This document shows, one piece after another, positions 36,026-49,500 of a stretch of 64,000 bases of DNA. This DNA is from Lolium rigidum (taxonomy: Eukaryota > Streptophyta > Magnoliopsida > Poales > Poaceae): positions 181,070,017 to 181,134,016 of the forward strand of contig NC_061513.1 of NCBI RefSeq assembly GCF_022539505.1, written 5' to 3'. How positions within the stretch are numbered: position 1 is the first letter of the stretch; each line of letters begins with the position of its first letter. Both the position numbers and the translations under genes were made by a program. The notes below the pieces were generated by a model. The model was given only the letters and a program-made list of their open reading frames with translations, was not told where the DNA came from and ran no database searches.

Positions 36026-36384
36026 AGCTACATGTAGCCCTTTATTTTCAAAAATTCGGAAATCATAGTTTTGAGTTTCAAAAAAATCTGAAAAAATATC
36101 GATGTAGACAATGATGAAATATACAAACGTGTAAAATTTCAGTGTGAAATTCTTTGAATTGTAGACTACCAAAAATGACAAAATATGACAGGTTTTATAG
36201 TTTTAAAATATGCACTATTCACTATTCTCAGATCCACACATTGGCCTAAAGTACTAAGAATTTCACATTGAGATTTTACATGTTTGTAAATTCCATCATT
36301 GGCTACATAAAAAAAATCAATTTTTTTTTGAAACTTAAAAATATGATTTTCAAATTTTTGAAAATAAAGAGCTACATGTAGCTC
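36026..36384. mobile_element. Foldback MITE, about 360 bp
   Basis: Nearly the whole element is one inverted repeat. AGCTACATGTAGCYCTTTA-type ends at 36026 and 36384 are followed by arms of about 165 bases that pair with scattered mismatches. It lies about 640 bases beyond the stop of the HASTY-like gene. Target duplication was not resolved. Confidence 0.7.
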
Positions 36385-37020
36385 GGCCTCCATTTGTCCT
36401 CTCATTTTGTGTCATACTTTTGCCCGAGGGTCAATTTTGTAGTTTTTGACGCATGAAGCACAACAGATCTCCAACAAAGCGAACCTTCAGAGTTCAGACA
36501 ATGGGGGTGAGGTGGCCAAATGGGAGATTTCGTTTTGGCACCCCTAGTTTTCTCCAAGGATAACAAGGTTATATACGCTAAAGTGTTCCCAGTTCAGGAT
36601 GGTATTGTGTTAATTTTATGAAAAAACTATAATCTTTGATGTTGTGAGATTTACACGTTAGTCTAAGCATCCTGATGAGCCTATTGCAGTAAAGTTCAGC
36701 CAACATGAACAATGTAGCTTCTAGTCTGAATCTCTTATTTCAGGAAGACCTACACAGATATGAGACGAACAAACAGTTAGGTGCAATGCAATATCAGACC
36801 ATACAATTTAATTTCAAAACATAATACTGCAGTGTGATTCAGGCAGTTGTTCACATATAAGCTACAGCCTCAAGAATAGCATATAATTGCATCGATAATT
36901 TCGACCAAACTAATACCCTAAATTTACTTGGCTCATTCTCCTTACACAATGCAACACCATAAAATTAATTAAAACATCCATGCATTAATATCGTCTATAT
37001 TCTTACAGTCGGCCTCACAG

Positions 37021-40000
37021 TCAGTCCATGGATCTTGGCAGCGCAAGTGTTTGCAACCTCTACAGAGGAGTAGCTAGTAGTATGAAGAGTTCTCATGAAG
37101 ATTAAGGACACTAACCTGTTGCAGGGGTCGCCTAACAATGTTATAGTAGGTATGCTCATAGTATCTTGTGTCCATCCAGAACTGGAGAAACATACATGAC
37201 AAATAAGAAAATAATCATACAAATGTTTTTAGATAATGCACTTCATACAAAAGACCACCTTCCACCACTCATCCCATCATTATTTCGGGCATTGGTATAC
37301 TTGTACATGTATGTAAGTCCATACCTGTTCACAGCTTTCAATCCACCTGTCACATACTTTAAGAGCAACCTAATAGAAGCAAACAATATGTTATACAGTT
37401 CATCAAAAGATATATTACATTATTGAACTGTGGAAGTGTGGAACACGAAATATCTTACCGCTTTGAGAGCATCCACATCAGAGCTAGCCTTCCACACCGA
37501 CCCGTAATCCTGACATCAGTTGCAAGTAGAATTCAGCATCCCTAATCCAAGATACAGGAGTAAAGTTGTCGTACAAGGTTATACCATGATTCCTCTGACC
37601 ACATAATGTCTCGGAAGGGAATGTCCAGCAAAAACTTTGCTACCAAATTGATTCACAAGTTCTGAAAAGCTCTCCTTCTCATATAACAAACAAACAATCA
37701 GCGCATGCTAACACACAAATGGGAACACAAAATCTTAGTTATAGGAAAGTACCCAATTGACAGAATCATTATCAGTGTCGAAAAAGCCTCCTAACTCCAG
37801 TTCATTCATCAACACTTCGATATCACCTTGTAGCTGAATTTTTATACATTTAGAATTTAGTGGAGATTAATAAAAAAATATCAAAAGCAGAGGAGACACT
37901 GTATAATTATACTTGGCAGCTGACACACTTGTATCAGGTAGATTGTGAGAAAAACATATTAAATGAAATTAGTGCAGGCTGTCGGACATGTTCAGCACTA
38001 AGGATGTATGATGATACCGATTTCTATCCTGCACAAAAACCTAAGCTATGCACAAAAGTTGGTACTTGGTAGCCAAGATATTGCTGATTTGTCTAGCTAA
38101 GAAAAGCATAGATTCTTCTAGCTCTGAAATGTCAGTATGATGCAGTATACAGATTCCTAGCAACATGATGATCCAATTCATATTGTGGTATCAATATAAG
38201 TGGGAGAAGCCTACGTGATAGCATATTAGAAGAATTAGGAATTTAATAAACTAATGCCGGATCTCAGGAACCAATCAAGAATAATCCGTGACCTTTGAGA
38301 AAATCGTATGCACACTTTAGGAACAAAAACACAATTAACATGTCAAATTCTCTTACCCCTACCATGCTCTTTACAATAAGAACAGAAAATACACCTTATT
38401 ATAAGTTAACAATGGAATACTATGAACTGCAGAACTTGAAAAGTACCAGCTGAGGGAGAAGGAATAAAAGAGAAGGCAAGTAGAAATTCGCCAAGCAGAT
38501 CCAAAACATCCAGTGGGATTATAGTACCAGTTTTTAAGATCATGAACCTACCGATGTTTCAAGATTTGCATAACAGATCCAACAGACCCAGGTTGATCAA
38601 AGTTACCTATCAAACGACTATGAGCGGATCAATATAACATACACGCCGTCCTCTCAGGCTCTCTACCTAGAATCAACAAACAATTTCCCTATTCCTCATT
38701 CATGGACAAAAATGAATTTTATATCTCAAAAGGTCGCAACATTTTCAGTCAAAAAGTTTATATCTCCACTAGTTTAGTCCCAACATTACAGTATCCTAAG
38801 AAGACTTAAACTGTAAAAGAAAGCTCTATTCAGGCAACACCAATACTTGCAAAACCTAGCGTCTCCATATATTGGATATACATATGTGATACATCAATGT
38901 TGCCAATACATGCCCGGTACATTTCCAACACATATCGAAAGGACTAAAACTAATAAAGAAAAAATAATTGGATACATAGGGTTTGTTTAGTTTAGTGGTT
39001 ATCACAGGTTGGATAGGGATAGCCACATTTTAGACATATACCAGTCGTTTGAATGAAAGGAACAAGGATCACCTTTGTTTTGACATGATTTAAGAAGCCA
39101 GTTATGAGAATGCCATAAGAAAATAAGAAATAAATGTCATTTGATATGTTTCATAGGTGCAGCATCTCTATTCGGTGAAATGTCTAGTCTTCTCATCCAA
39201 AAGTTGTAGAGAGAGAATATCAAACCAAGAAGCTGGTGCTAAACCAGGGTATATAGAAGAAATTCTATTTACTGGGCTCAGCTAGAAATACTTGTAACTT
39301 CTTCTGAATCCAGTTCACCAATTCTTCTGTAAGTAAATGAAAATGGATGTACCTATTCACATAGTCCGTCACCATGGGAGCAGCGAAATGGCTACTGATA
39401 TCATATGTTAACGTGGTGCACAGTAAAATAAGAGAAATAAAGTCCTGGATAAATATACATGCAAATGTTTGAATTATGTACATGCATGTACATTTCTTGA
39501 TTCTTGGAGTAAAGATCTGTTTTGCTTGAACAGTTAAGAAACAAATTTAGTGCTATAAAATAATTACCTTCCAAAGTAATTTGATATTTCAACAGAGCGC
39601 AAAAAATATATACAAGTACATAAGGCACTAGAGAATTTACATGTTTCTTTTTTATTATTATTTTTTACATCTGAAACCTAGTTTTTCCAACTGGGAAAAC
39701 CCATGCTCTGATGCACCTTTGAGTTACTCTTTTCCTACCATACTTTGATACTGCTATGGAATTAGAAATGACAATAACAGAATATTTATATTAGATATTT
39801 CCCCACAAAACTTTGCAATTTGAAGTACAAGATTGTACTAAACAAATTAAGTATTGTAAAAGAATCCACTTTGATGCGTTTGGATCCCAAGAAAATTTAG
39901 TTATATAGCCTTGCTAAGCAAAGGTATTTGTTTGGTGCGATATAAAAGACTAGTTTTGCCAAAAACTAGCCTAATCTTTGACCAGAACCATGAGAAAAGA

Positions 40001-40553
40001 TCAAAATACAGCACCCTTAGTCACCTTCATCTATTGTCAAAGCTGAGAATTTATAAATTAAGTCAAAAAAACTAGTGCATTAAAAAGAAGGAAAGATATG
40101 ATATTGCATTGAGATGTGTTCATACCGACTTATCCTTAAACAGGATCCGTAAAGAACCAGAATAAGTGCGAACTTGATGACGGATTTCCACAAGCTCAGA
40201 TATCCACTATGAAGGGAAGAAACTTGTTTAGGAAATACTCATTAGAGAAGTAACAAAGTTATGAATAGTACATGAACAATTAACACCTCGAGAGACAACT
40301 TTATGAGATCATGATCCAAATCTTGAAACTTCATCTTCGCCACTTCATCTTTGACAAGAAGATTCTTTACAAAGTCATCCTGCAAGTCACAACAAAGTTA
40401 CATATAATGTATAGAAGTTCTTTGTGCTACTTTATGGATGCAAATAATTACCTTAGAAGAAATACATTCATCCACAAGATGATCTAGCCCACCGGAAGCC
40501 AACTGTCTATCAAACTCATTATGCAGGTGTATTTGATCTATTGCTCTAAAATA
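37021..40553 (-). CDS. 3' exons of the minus-strand host gene (unrecognised)
   Basis: Exons read by eye: 40553-40452, 40379-40287, 40206-40126, 37833-37753, 37677-37585, 37509-37459, 37369-37325, 37181-37116 and 37059-37021. Each is a multiple of three long with GT-AG borders, so the frame holds from YFRAIDQIHLHNEF to a stop after LALPRSMD. More exons may hide between 40126 and 37833. The encoded sequence (for example FSELVNQFGSKVFAGH and VCDRWIESCEQ) has no domain I can name. Regular phase-0 exons argue for a real, constrained gene. It may be the C-terminal part of the HASTY-like gene or a separate one. Confidence 0.6.
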
Positions 40554-43500
40554 CTGGAAAAGAAAATTTCATTACAAACTTTAAGCTGATCAAAGTAAGG
40601 AATAAAGGACCAATACATGAATATTCAGAGAAAAGTCAAGTTTTGAACTTTCATGATTCCGATTTTAATTTACAATTGCAGTGCATGTGGTAATTGGAAA
40701 CCACTGGTAGTCGGTAACAAATACCCAAGGACTTTGATCAAAATTTTCAATTAATCCGAGTTACCATACTAAATTGTTTTAGTTTCCATTGCCTGACTTT
40801 TTTCCCTGTTGTCAACCTAGTTCCAGGATTTCAATGAGTTTTAAAACTGTGCTATTCCAGACTAGGCCACGTATAAAATCTACATGCAATATGAAGATAC
40901 CAAATCCACAAAATAAGGCATGAAACGTGATACTTATTGAACAACGTTATTCTTGTAACAATGGAGTGAACTTTACAGAATCAAGCGAAAAGAAGTGACT
41001 TGGCAGAGTATATATTGTGAACTGTGGAATCAATGGGAAAATCAAGAGTATGAGTTTCCTTTCACAGAAGAACTTGATTAAAAATGATCAATTGATTACT
41101 TCAAAAGGTATATCAGCATAAGATGTCACTTTCGTAATAAGATTCAACAGGGGTTCCTTAGCAAGTATAGACATGCAATAGACAAGTTATCAACTTGACA
41201 TTTTGTGAAGGCCGGCCTCATAAAGGAAATAGAAATCATGGCTTCAGCATGCAGTTAAAGGTTTAAGACCACGAATGACAAGCTAGGAAGGAGATAAGAC
41301 GGATCCCGATTTGATGCTATCGGGCTCGGCTGGTACCATAATGTGGGCGGCGCAGAAGGGTGTCATGATGCAGTAATGAGGTCATTTTGTGGGTATACAA
41401 AAACTATAAAGAGATATGCATTGAGGTCCATACATAGAGGCCGCACATGTTGACAGCGGGCTTGCAGCTGTTTCACAATATGGCGTGTGTTGGTGACCCA
41501 CGTTTGGTACAGGATATGTTGGTCCCCTAAATGTGACTGGTTGTGATATTTTTGTTGGGTGGTTCAATTTTTTCGATAAAGGGAATATATTAATATCGAG
41601 AGATACCAATTACACCCAGCCTCTGCAACAACGCACCACCCTAATGGCACTACGGATGCACACAGCCAAAAAAGGGAAAAGAAAACTAAGAAACAAAAGT
41701 CCCGCTACAGTATCACGGACCTAAACACAGCAATACATCCACCACCATGACAACACCTGAATTGCAGACTCTCCAAAAAACGACGCCTCCAAGAAGGGAA
41801 CAGTGCTCCAACACCGTCGTCGCCCGATCAAAGATCTTAGGTTTTCACCCCGAAGATAGTCCCCACTCTCAAAACAATGCCTCCACCAAGGTCACCGCCG
41901 GGCACAACCGGTTAAGGCCAGACCTTGGGTTTTCACCCCGAAAGGTAGGACTCGCGCTTCACATGTGTTGTCGCCCCACTTTCATACCGCTGCCGTGAAG
42001 CCCGGACACCAAGCAAGCCCCTCAACAACGCGGAGACTTGAACCTCCCTTAGCTAGTCCTCCCTCCGGCCTTCATGAAATTCTCTTCTTCCGACTTTCAT
42101 CATGGATCCATAGTCACTTGATGTCAACACGGAAAAAGAGCTTCGCGCCGCTCCCTCCGGAACCAAACGGTCGGAATAAACGCATGGGTGCGCACGACCG
42201 AATACCTCCGATCCGGCGAAACTCCGTGCAAAGCACCGTTACATTCGCCGGCGGAGCCTTCCGGAACTCAACCCTCCGGCCGGATCACGAGTCCAGAGCC
42301 TCCGGTAGGTCCTCCTCTTCACGCAAGAGAGGCCCTAGGACCGCCGCCTTTATTCAGGCCGGACCCCCACGTCGGCGACCATCCCGGGCTGGCCAACCCA
42401 ACCCTCCACCGGCGACACCATCGCCGCCTTCCATGCACCTCCATCTCACCGCCGGATGGTGATGATAGATCAAAAATCCACCACCACCAACCGCAGGCCG
42501 ACCCTCTCCGGCGAAGAAGAGGCCACCTCCTCCGTCAAACCCAAGGCTGCTGCCCCGGGCGCCCTCGTGTCGCGGAAGATGCCCGAGATCGCCTCCACGC
42601 ACCAACGAGAGGCGGGGGTGGATGGCATGGCGCGGAGCGAGGGTCCGGCCGCCGCCCACCACCAACCCCTGCCGGAGTGCTGCGGGAAGCCGACGAGAAG
42701 AGGGAGACCGCAGCGCCGCCCATCCCACCCGCGCCGACCGGTCCATGGACAGCCGACGGGAGGAGGCCGCCGCCGCCGTCGCCCATCCCACGCGCGTCTG
42801 CTCCGCCAAGCATCGAGGAGGTGGGGATCCGGCCGCCGATCTCCACGCGGCGACGAGGAAGGCCCCCGCCGCCGCCACGCCCCGAGGGACTTTGCCCCGG
42901 CGGCGCTGCCGGCGGCGGCGGCGGCGGAGGGTTGGGGGCGGAGGGTTAGGGTTGGGGGCAGAGGGTTGGGGGCGGAGGGCTTGCTTGCATCTGTCAAAAT
43001 ATATGAAATTCTGATTGCTCTAGCCGTCGGAGTGATTGACTCCACGTGTCATGGCTGCCACCTCAGCAGCTCCTATTTCGGCAAACAACACATCATGGGC
43101 TAGCCAGAGATTCTCCAGATCTAGTGTGTGGTCCAGCACCCCCTGCGAGCACCGATGCAAACGCGGCATCGCGGCGTGCAAGGTTATGCACACGCTGACG
43201 TTACCCATGTGCTGAGTCACGCTGACATGCTACGCGGCACATGAGCAACCCGGACGATGGCGACCAGCTTGTACCGCAATGTATTAGTGCTGATTAGAAC
43301 TTAGCACTGCCTTGCAATTTTTTTCAGCTGAAGCGCATGAACTGAACTATCGCTGATCTTGTCCAGAGTAAGTTATGGTGTTGCAGTTCTAATTGACCTC
43401 ATAATTATCAAGTGTGCCCTCAATTCTAGTTGATATAAGATTTTCCTGATGTGTTTTTTTTCATGCTCCACCCAGTAGACATACCAGTTAATCTGAGTTG

Positions 43501-46500
43501 TCGTGTTGGTTTTTATGAATCATTGCATTTTGTTCAATTTCTGTAATTGTTGTGCTCAATTGATTCAAGAATCAGAAGATGGAAGGCACACATGACATAG
43601 TTTACATGTATCGCCATGACAGAAGATAAGGAACTAAATGTTGTGAATACCTGGTTGTGTTGCCTAAAGTACCCACCACTACGAATTAGTATTTATTGTT
43701 ATGAATAAGTGGAATTATAGAACGAGCGTATTCCGGGCTGGGAAGGATCTGCGACTCAGGAAGGCTGGCTACTTGTGTTAGGAGGAAGCCTCTCCTACAT
43801 AAGTCTACATGCTTTGATTTAAGCAAGCAAGAAATTATCAATCTACATTCCAATCCATGCCCTGTGAGCCAGCAGAGGCACTGTTACGCCTTGGGTTAGG
43901 GCTATTCTGCATAGCCCTACCCTGCATGAGACAAATACATTGTATGCAGCACTACAAGAAATGAAAGAAGTTGTTGACAATGGAGCTGAAATTTTGAAGC
44001 AACCCAATAACCTAATGTGTTCAGTTGCATACCATGTTCTCTTTAAGCTTATTCTCAAAAAAGCGTCTGCATAGGGCTGCAAATGCACCTCAAAATCAAG
44101 TGTCGCTGGTACGACTTGCTGCAAAGAGAAAACGAAAAGGACACCTAGTCACACCAAAGTACTAAGAGGTCAGAAAAAATTGATGCAAGGACATACCTGG
44201 CAGTGTTCTCTTTCAGTCGCCTTGATATATTGATCAACTTTCCGCAATAGTATGTCCATGTGGCTCTAACAACAACAAAAAGTTAATTACTTGCAGCCGA
44301 TAAACAGTTCAGCAAAAGAAGGGTAGAATGTTATTTATCTCAAAGAAAGGCACAGGGCTTTGAAACTTCCACAAGTCACCTCGCGTATCAGAGGATGATA
44401 TACAGGTTCCCAAAGAGATAATAGATCATCCAGAAGCTATAAAGATAGAAAATGTTCAGATAAATCCTCAAATAGACTGCTTTTACTAATAATTTACTAA
44501 TTCTACAAACAAACAAAATACTCACATCAAGGGATGGTAACATAGCACACTCAGGATCTTCAAAATTTATCTCAATTTTTTCTTGGAGACGAGAAATAGT
44601 AGCAGAAGAACAATTGAAGACCTGCAAATCATCAATACATGAACTGTGATGCTACAACTATACTACCGCGCAATGGAGCACATCAGATTAATACCTTGAT
44701 GTGAGGCTTGAGTTTGAGTAATTCACTAATACATTTGATTTTTTTCCGTTGGTATAAAATGCCACTCATTGAATAACATTGTCGCTACAAGGACAACAAA
44801 AAGAATCCGTCAAACAAAATTTATGTGCCTCAAAGTGAGAAGTATAGAAAACTGCTTACCTGCCACAAAGATGAGATGGTCAACATATAAGGGTGTTCTC
44901 GGCTGTTGATGCCATACTTAGATCTGAAATTTGTCCCCAATTTCTGAAGGAGAGCTTCTTCTTCCAAATGATCATACTGCAAAGCGTATATAATCAGAGA
45001 AATTGTATTGGCCTTAAAATCAGAAACAAGGCTTTCAAAGTACCCTCCACAAAATGTAATGATGTATATGTTTAAACAAAATTAATGTCTTATAAAGAAA
45101 ACATTTTTCTCTACAATCTCGTTTTACGCAATACAAGAAAAATAATTTCTAAGATGTTGGTTCAGCTTAAGCGGAACCATTCTATTTTGTTCTTCTCCAG
45201 ATTTTGGCCAATGATAAGACAATTGTTAGGCTGCCCGTCTCATGCTTCGCCTCTCTAGTTCAAGTACTAATTTTAGAAAAGAGGTGAAGCCAACTAGTTT
45301 CCGTTCCCGCGGGTCCAGTTGCATGGCTTCCACGCTCCTCCCATGCTGATTTCGAGAACTTCATTGAGCCGGTTTCTTCCACTAACCCCAAAGTGGAGCT
45401 CGGGTCCGAAGATATTGTTTTTGAAGACCGAGTTGGATTTAATGTGTTAGCAGCGAAAAATGATTTCTAGATTTACAGAAGCCAGGTAGAGGGATCTCAT
45501 TTATTAATAATCACTATGCAGTTTGTTACAGATTTTATCTTGGTCTCACATAGTTTACCATAGAGTAAATCAATGCAGCAGATGCCACATTTATTTATTT
45601 ATATATTTGATAAACATGGACCAATTCAAGTTCTCCACCTTGCCACACAAAAAATGCAGATGATCAAAAACACAACTTCCACCTGCCTGCAAAACTGTTT
45701 TTTATAAATATAAAAAACTGCAGAAACCTCTCCATAGAAACATAATATAGTTATTGTACTATTCTATCAAAAGAAAATGATTGTCCAAAGCAGTAACAGG
45801 TCCAACAAACTATTACCACTTCACAGGCATCAATGGAATCCACTTGTTGCAACATTTCCATATAAGCAGGAAGGTATCTCTGAAATTCATCTTCGAACTG
45901 GTTGACATGAAGGAGGAAGTTGTAATGAAGAATGATTATCAACCACAAATCAAGTAATGAACCTCGAAGGTTCAAAATCTAAAGAACTAAAAATGAACAT
46001 ACTTCCCAATTCCAGTCAGATCCATCTGGGAGTTCCTTCGCAGCAGAACATGCCTTTACTCGAAGATTTCCCTTTTCCTTCGTCAACCAGGATTCAAAAT
46101 TGTTTTCATCAGAGTCGCTGTCCTTATCTTTTCCATCAGAATCCTACTACAGATACATGAATGAACGAGTATGTTATGTGTGGAATCCATATAGTAACAT
46201 GGAGCCCAGCAGGCAAGCAAATTTCTGCAGAAGTGTAGCAACAACAAATTAGGAGTTTAAGTTGGGTTTGAATACGTAGGAAAATCCTTGTGGTGCATTT
46301 TTCAGCCAAATCTGGATGCAATTAGCTATCAAATAGGTTTGTAAGGCCATCCTCTATATAATGAAGCAGACACAGACACAGTTGGTTGAGTGGGCTATCA
46401 ATTAACAAATTCGTAGCCCCAATCCCTCTTCTCTCTATCATACCCCCCGTTACCCTTCCCTGCAAAGCAGCAAACCATTACAACACAGTTGGGCATGGCA

Positions 46501-49500
46501 TCAACCTTATCACAGATCCTGGCTGTATCTGACTGTTCAGACCGAGCTGCAACATAGACCACCCTCCTGCCGACGATACCAGAGAATTGGCAGAAGGAAG
46601 TCAGGAACTCGGTAACAGTGCCGCAGCTCCTCCATGAAGTCTGAACCCACTTCCCTACTCTAGAGAAAGCAACCGCAGCACACACATCGTTGACCCTCAC
46701 GCCCGCCGATAGGCACTTCCCTCCCCCACTCTAGCCCTTGGCCATCAACCCCAACCATACACCTCCACCGTCGCATCAACCACTCTCCTGATCCCATACC
46801 CACCAAACCTTCCTGCCCACCTTACGACAACATGCCCTCCAGCACACCACCTCCGCTCGCCACCATCAAGCCGCAGATCAGTCTGGCTAACTGTTATCAC
46901 CAGAATTTGACCAAGTCAGAGGTGGGCCGCGATCGAAGATGGGTGTGAAGAAATATATAGAAGAAGTATGTGGATCGGCCTTTTATACCAAGTTGGGCTT
47001 AATTGCCCGTGTATCTGTAATATATTAGATCGTATTTTAGTTAAGAGATAGAATCTTGGTCGTGCACGGTTTAGTGCACGCCCTCATTAGAAAGTCCCCT
47101 GGACTATAAATATGTACCTAGGGTTTATGGAATAAACAACAACTCACGTTCAACCCCAAAAACAAACCAATCTCGGCGCATCGCCAACTCCTTCGTCTCG
47201 AGGGTTTCTATCGGGTAAGCGACATGCTGCCTAGATCGCATCTTGCGATCTAGGCAGCACAAGCCCCACGTTGTTCATGCGTTGCTCGTATCGAAGCGCT
47301 TTTGATGGCGAGCAACGTAGTTATCATTAGATGTGTTAGGGTTAGCATTGTTCTTCGTTTAAGCATGCTTACGTAGTGCAACCCTTGCATATCTAGCCGT
47401 CCTCACGCCTATCTCAGGTGTGGGGGCGGCACCCCGCTTGATCATTATTTAGTAGATCTGATCTATTACGATTGCTCCTTGTTCTACAAGGATTAGTTTA
47501 ATATCTGCAATAGTTTGGCCTTACAAAGGGGGAGGATCCTGTGGCACGTAGGGTGGCGTTCGCAAGTCCTAAACGGGATGTTCCTAGGATCAACTTCATG
47601 TTGGTTTTTTGGCCTCGTTTAGGATCGGCTTACGAGCACCGTGCGTGGCCATCCGGCCCAACCTCGGAGTAGGATGATCCGATTATGTGGTGAAAACCCT
47701 AAATCGTCGTAGATCTCATTAGCTTCATCTTGATCAAGCAGGACCACCAAGTATTCGTACACCCCGTACGGATCATGGGTGGATCGGCTCTTTGAGCCGA
47801 TTCACAGGATAACCCGAGAGCCGATCGAGGCTCGTATTTAACGTTTACATGTATGCCCCGCAGGAAACTAAGCGAGGCAATCTCATCACCTTCCCGACCA
47901 GGTATAGGTCGGGTGGCACGCCCTTGCACTTCGCAACGCCGCGTGTGACCGGAAGAGCATTGCGGGCCGTCGCTCGGAGGGGTCTCAGCCAGCCGCAGCT
48001 CTAGGCTCCCCGGCTCTACGGTGTTGACAAGGCCGCTGCCCGCCGGTGGGTTTTGGCGGTCAACACATTCCGGCACGCCCGGTGGGACAATCGTCCGCAT
48101 CAACCACATCGCCATCTACATCTGAGATGGCGGACGGCACGCCAGTCACCTACGAGGATCTGCCTGACGACCTCAAGAAGCAATACAACGAGATCAAGGC
48201 TACCCTCGAAGCCGACCTCATCGGCTCGTATCACAGGACCCGTCCGCATGGCGTCACGCGGAAGGATTTCTCACCGGAAGGCGCACTCGACGAAGTGGAC
48301 CTATCTGTCCCGTCAGAAGAACGTACCGGGGCCGTACGCCACGAGATTGGTGGCATGGTGGCTCACTCGTTGCGCCTCCATTCCGAGAGCCTCGGTGAAT
48401 ACTTTGGAGCATGTCGCCGTTCGGATGATCGGGCAGGTCATGAAGAATCCGCACTCTTCGTTGGAGTCGGCTCTCGGGACCTACCAAGGGAAAGTGTCAC
48501 TCCGGCCCCGCTTGCCGTTGTCGCGCACATCGGCGAGACCGAGAACGCGTAATTCACCCGCGCGTGCCGTTGACGAGGTTAACGGTACTCACCCCCGGAG
48601 GTGCCAACCGAGACATCCATTCAACATCAACATGATAGAACTGGGGCGCCCCCTTGATGAAGATAAGGGCGAGGGCAACTGCTCTTATGGCAAAGACAAG
48701 GAAGAAGTTGCTCCATGTGATCGGCCCCGACACCGCCGAAACATCCTGGTGATGATCAAGGTAGAAGCCGACGCTAGTAATCGGCCCGCTGTATCCGTAT
48801 CGCCCGCTCTCCCAGTATGCGGAGTCGACCTTACGGGTGACGGGAAGCTGGGGTACGGGTTCACATCAGTCGATGAGCTAGAGGAAGTTGACATTGGTCC
48901 CGGGGATAAGCCTCGACCTACTTTTATCGGCAAGAAGCTAGATCCGCAGCTCGGGGGACGGATGATAGCCCTGTTGAAGGAATACCCGGATTGCTTTGCA
49001 TGGGATTATACGAGAGATGCCCGGTTTGGACAGGAGCATCATTGAGCATCGCCTCCCCCGAAGAAAGGATTTCGGCCGTTCCAACAACGAGCACGTCGGA
49101 TGAGGGCCGAGATTCCGGAAGAAGTCAAGAAGGAGATTGAGAAAATGTTGGCCGCCGGATTCATCGAGCCATGCGGGTATGCCGAGTGGATCTCCGGTAT
49201 AGTTCCGGTGGAGAAGAAAGACGGCCGATGGCGCGTGGCCATCGATTTCCGAGATCTTAACGAGCTACCCCAAAGGACGAATATCCGATGCCCGTGGCGA
49301 AACATTGATAAACGCCGCTGCCGGCCACAAGGTGTTGAGCTTCATGGATGGCAACGCCGGTTATAATCAGATTTTCATGGCTCCGGAAGACATACACAAG
49401 ACCGCATTCGCAGTACCAGGGGCGGTAGGCTTGTTCGAATACGTGGTCATGACCTTCGGGTTGAAGAATGCCGGTGCAACGTACCGACGAGCCATGAATT

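Noticed and set aside
41965..43103. Several frames of 130-250 codons on both strands
   Set aside because: All overlap in a GC-rich retroposon leader and have low-complexity Arg/Pro/Gly content.
45298..45470. Plus-strand open stretch of about 57 codons in an intron of the host gene
   Set aside because: No start codon, no recognised domain and no partner exon; probably a decayed repeat fragment.
46398..46700. Minus-strand 100-codon frame
   Set aside because: No homology or splice context; lies in decayed repeat DNA around an old insertion.
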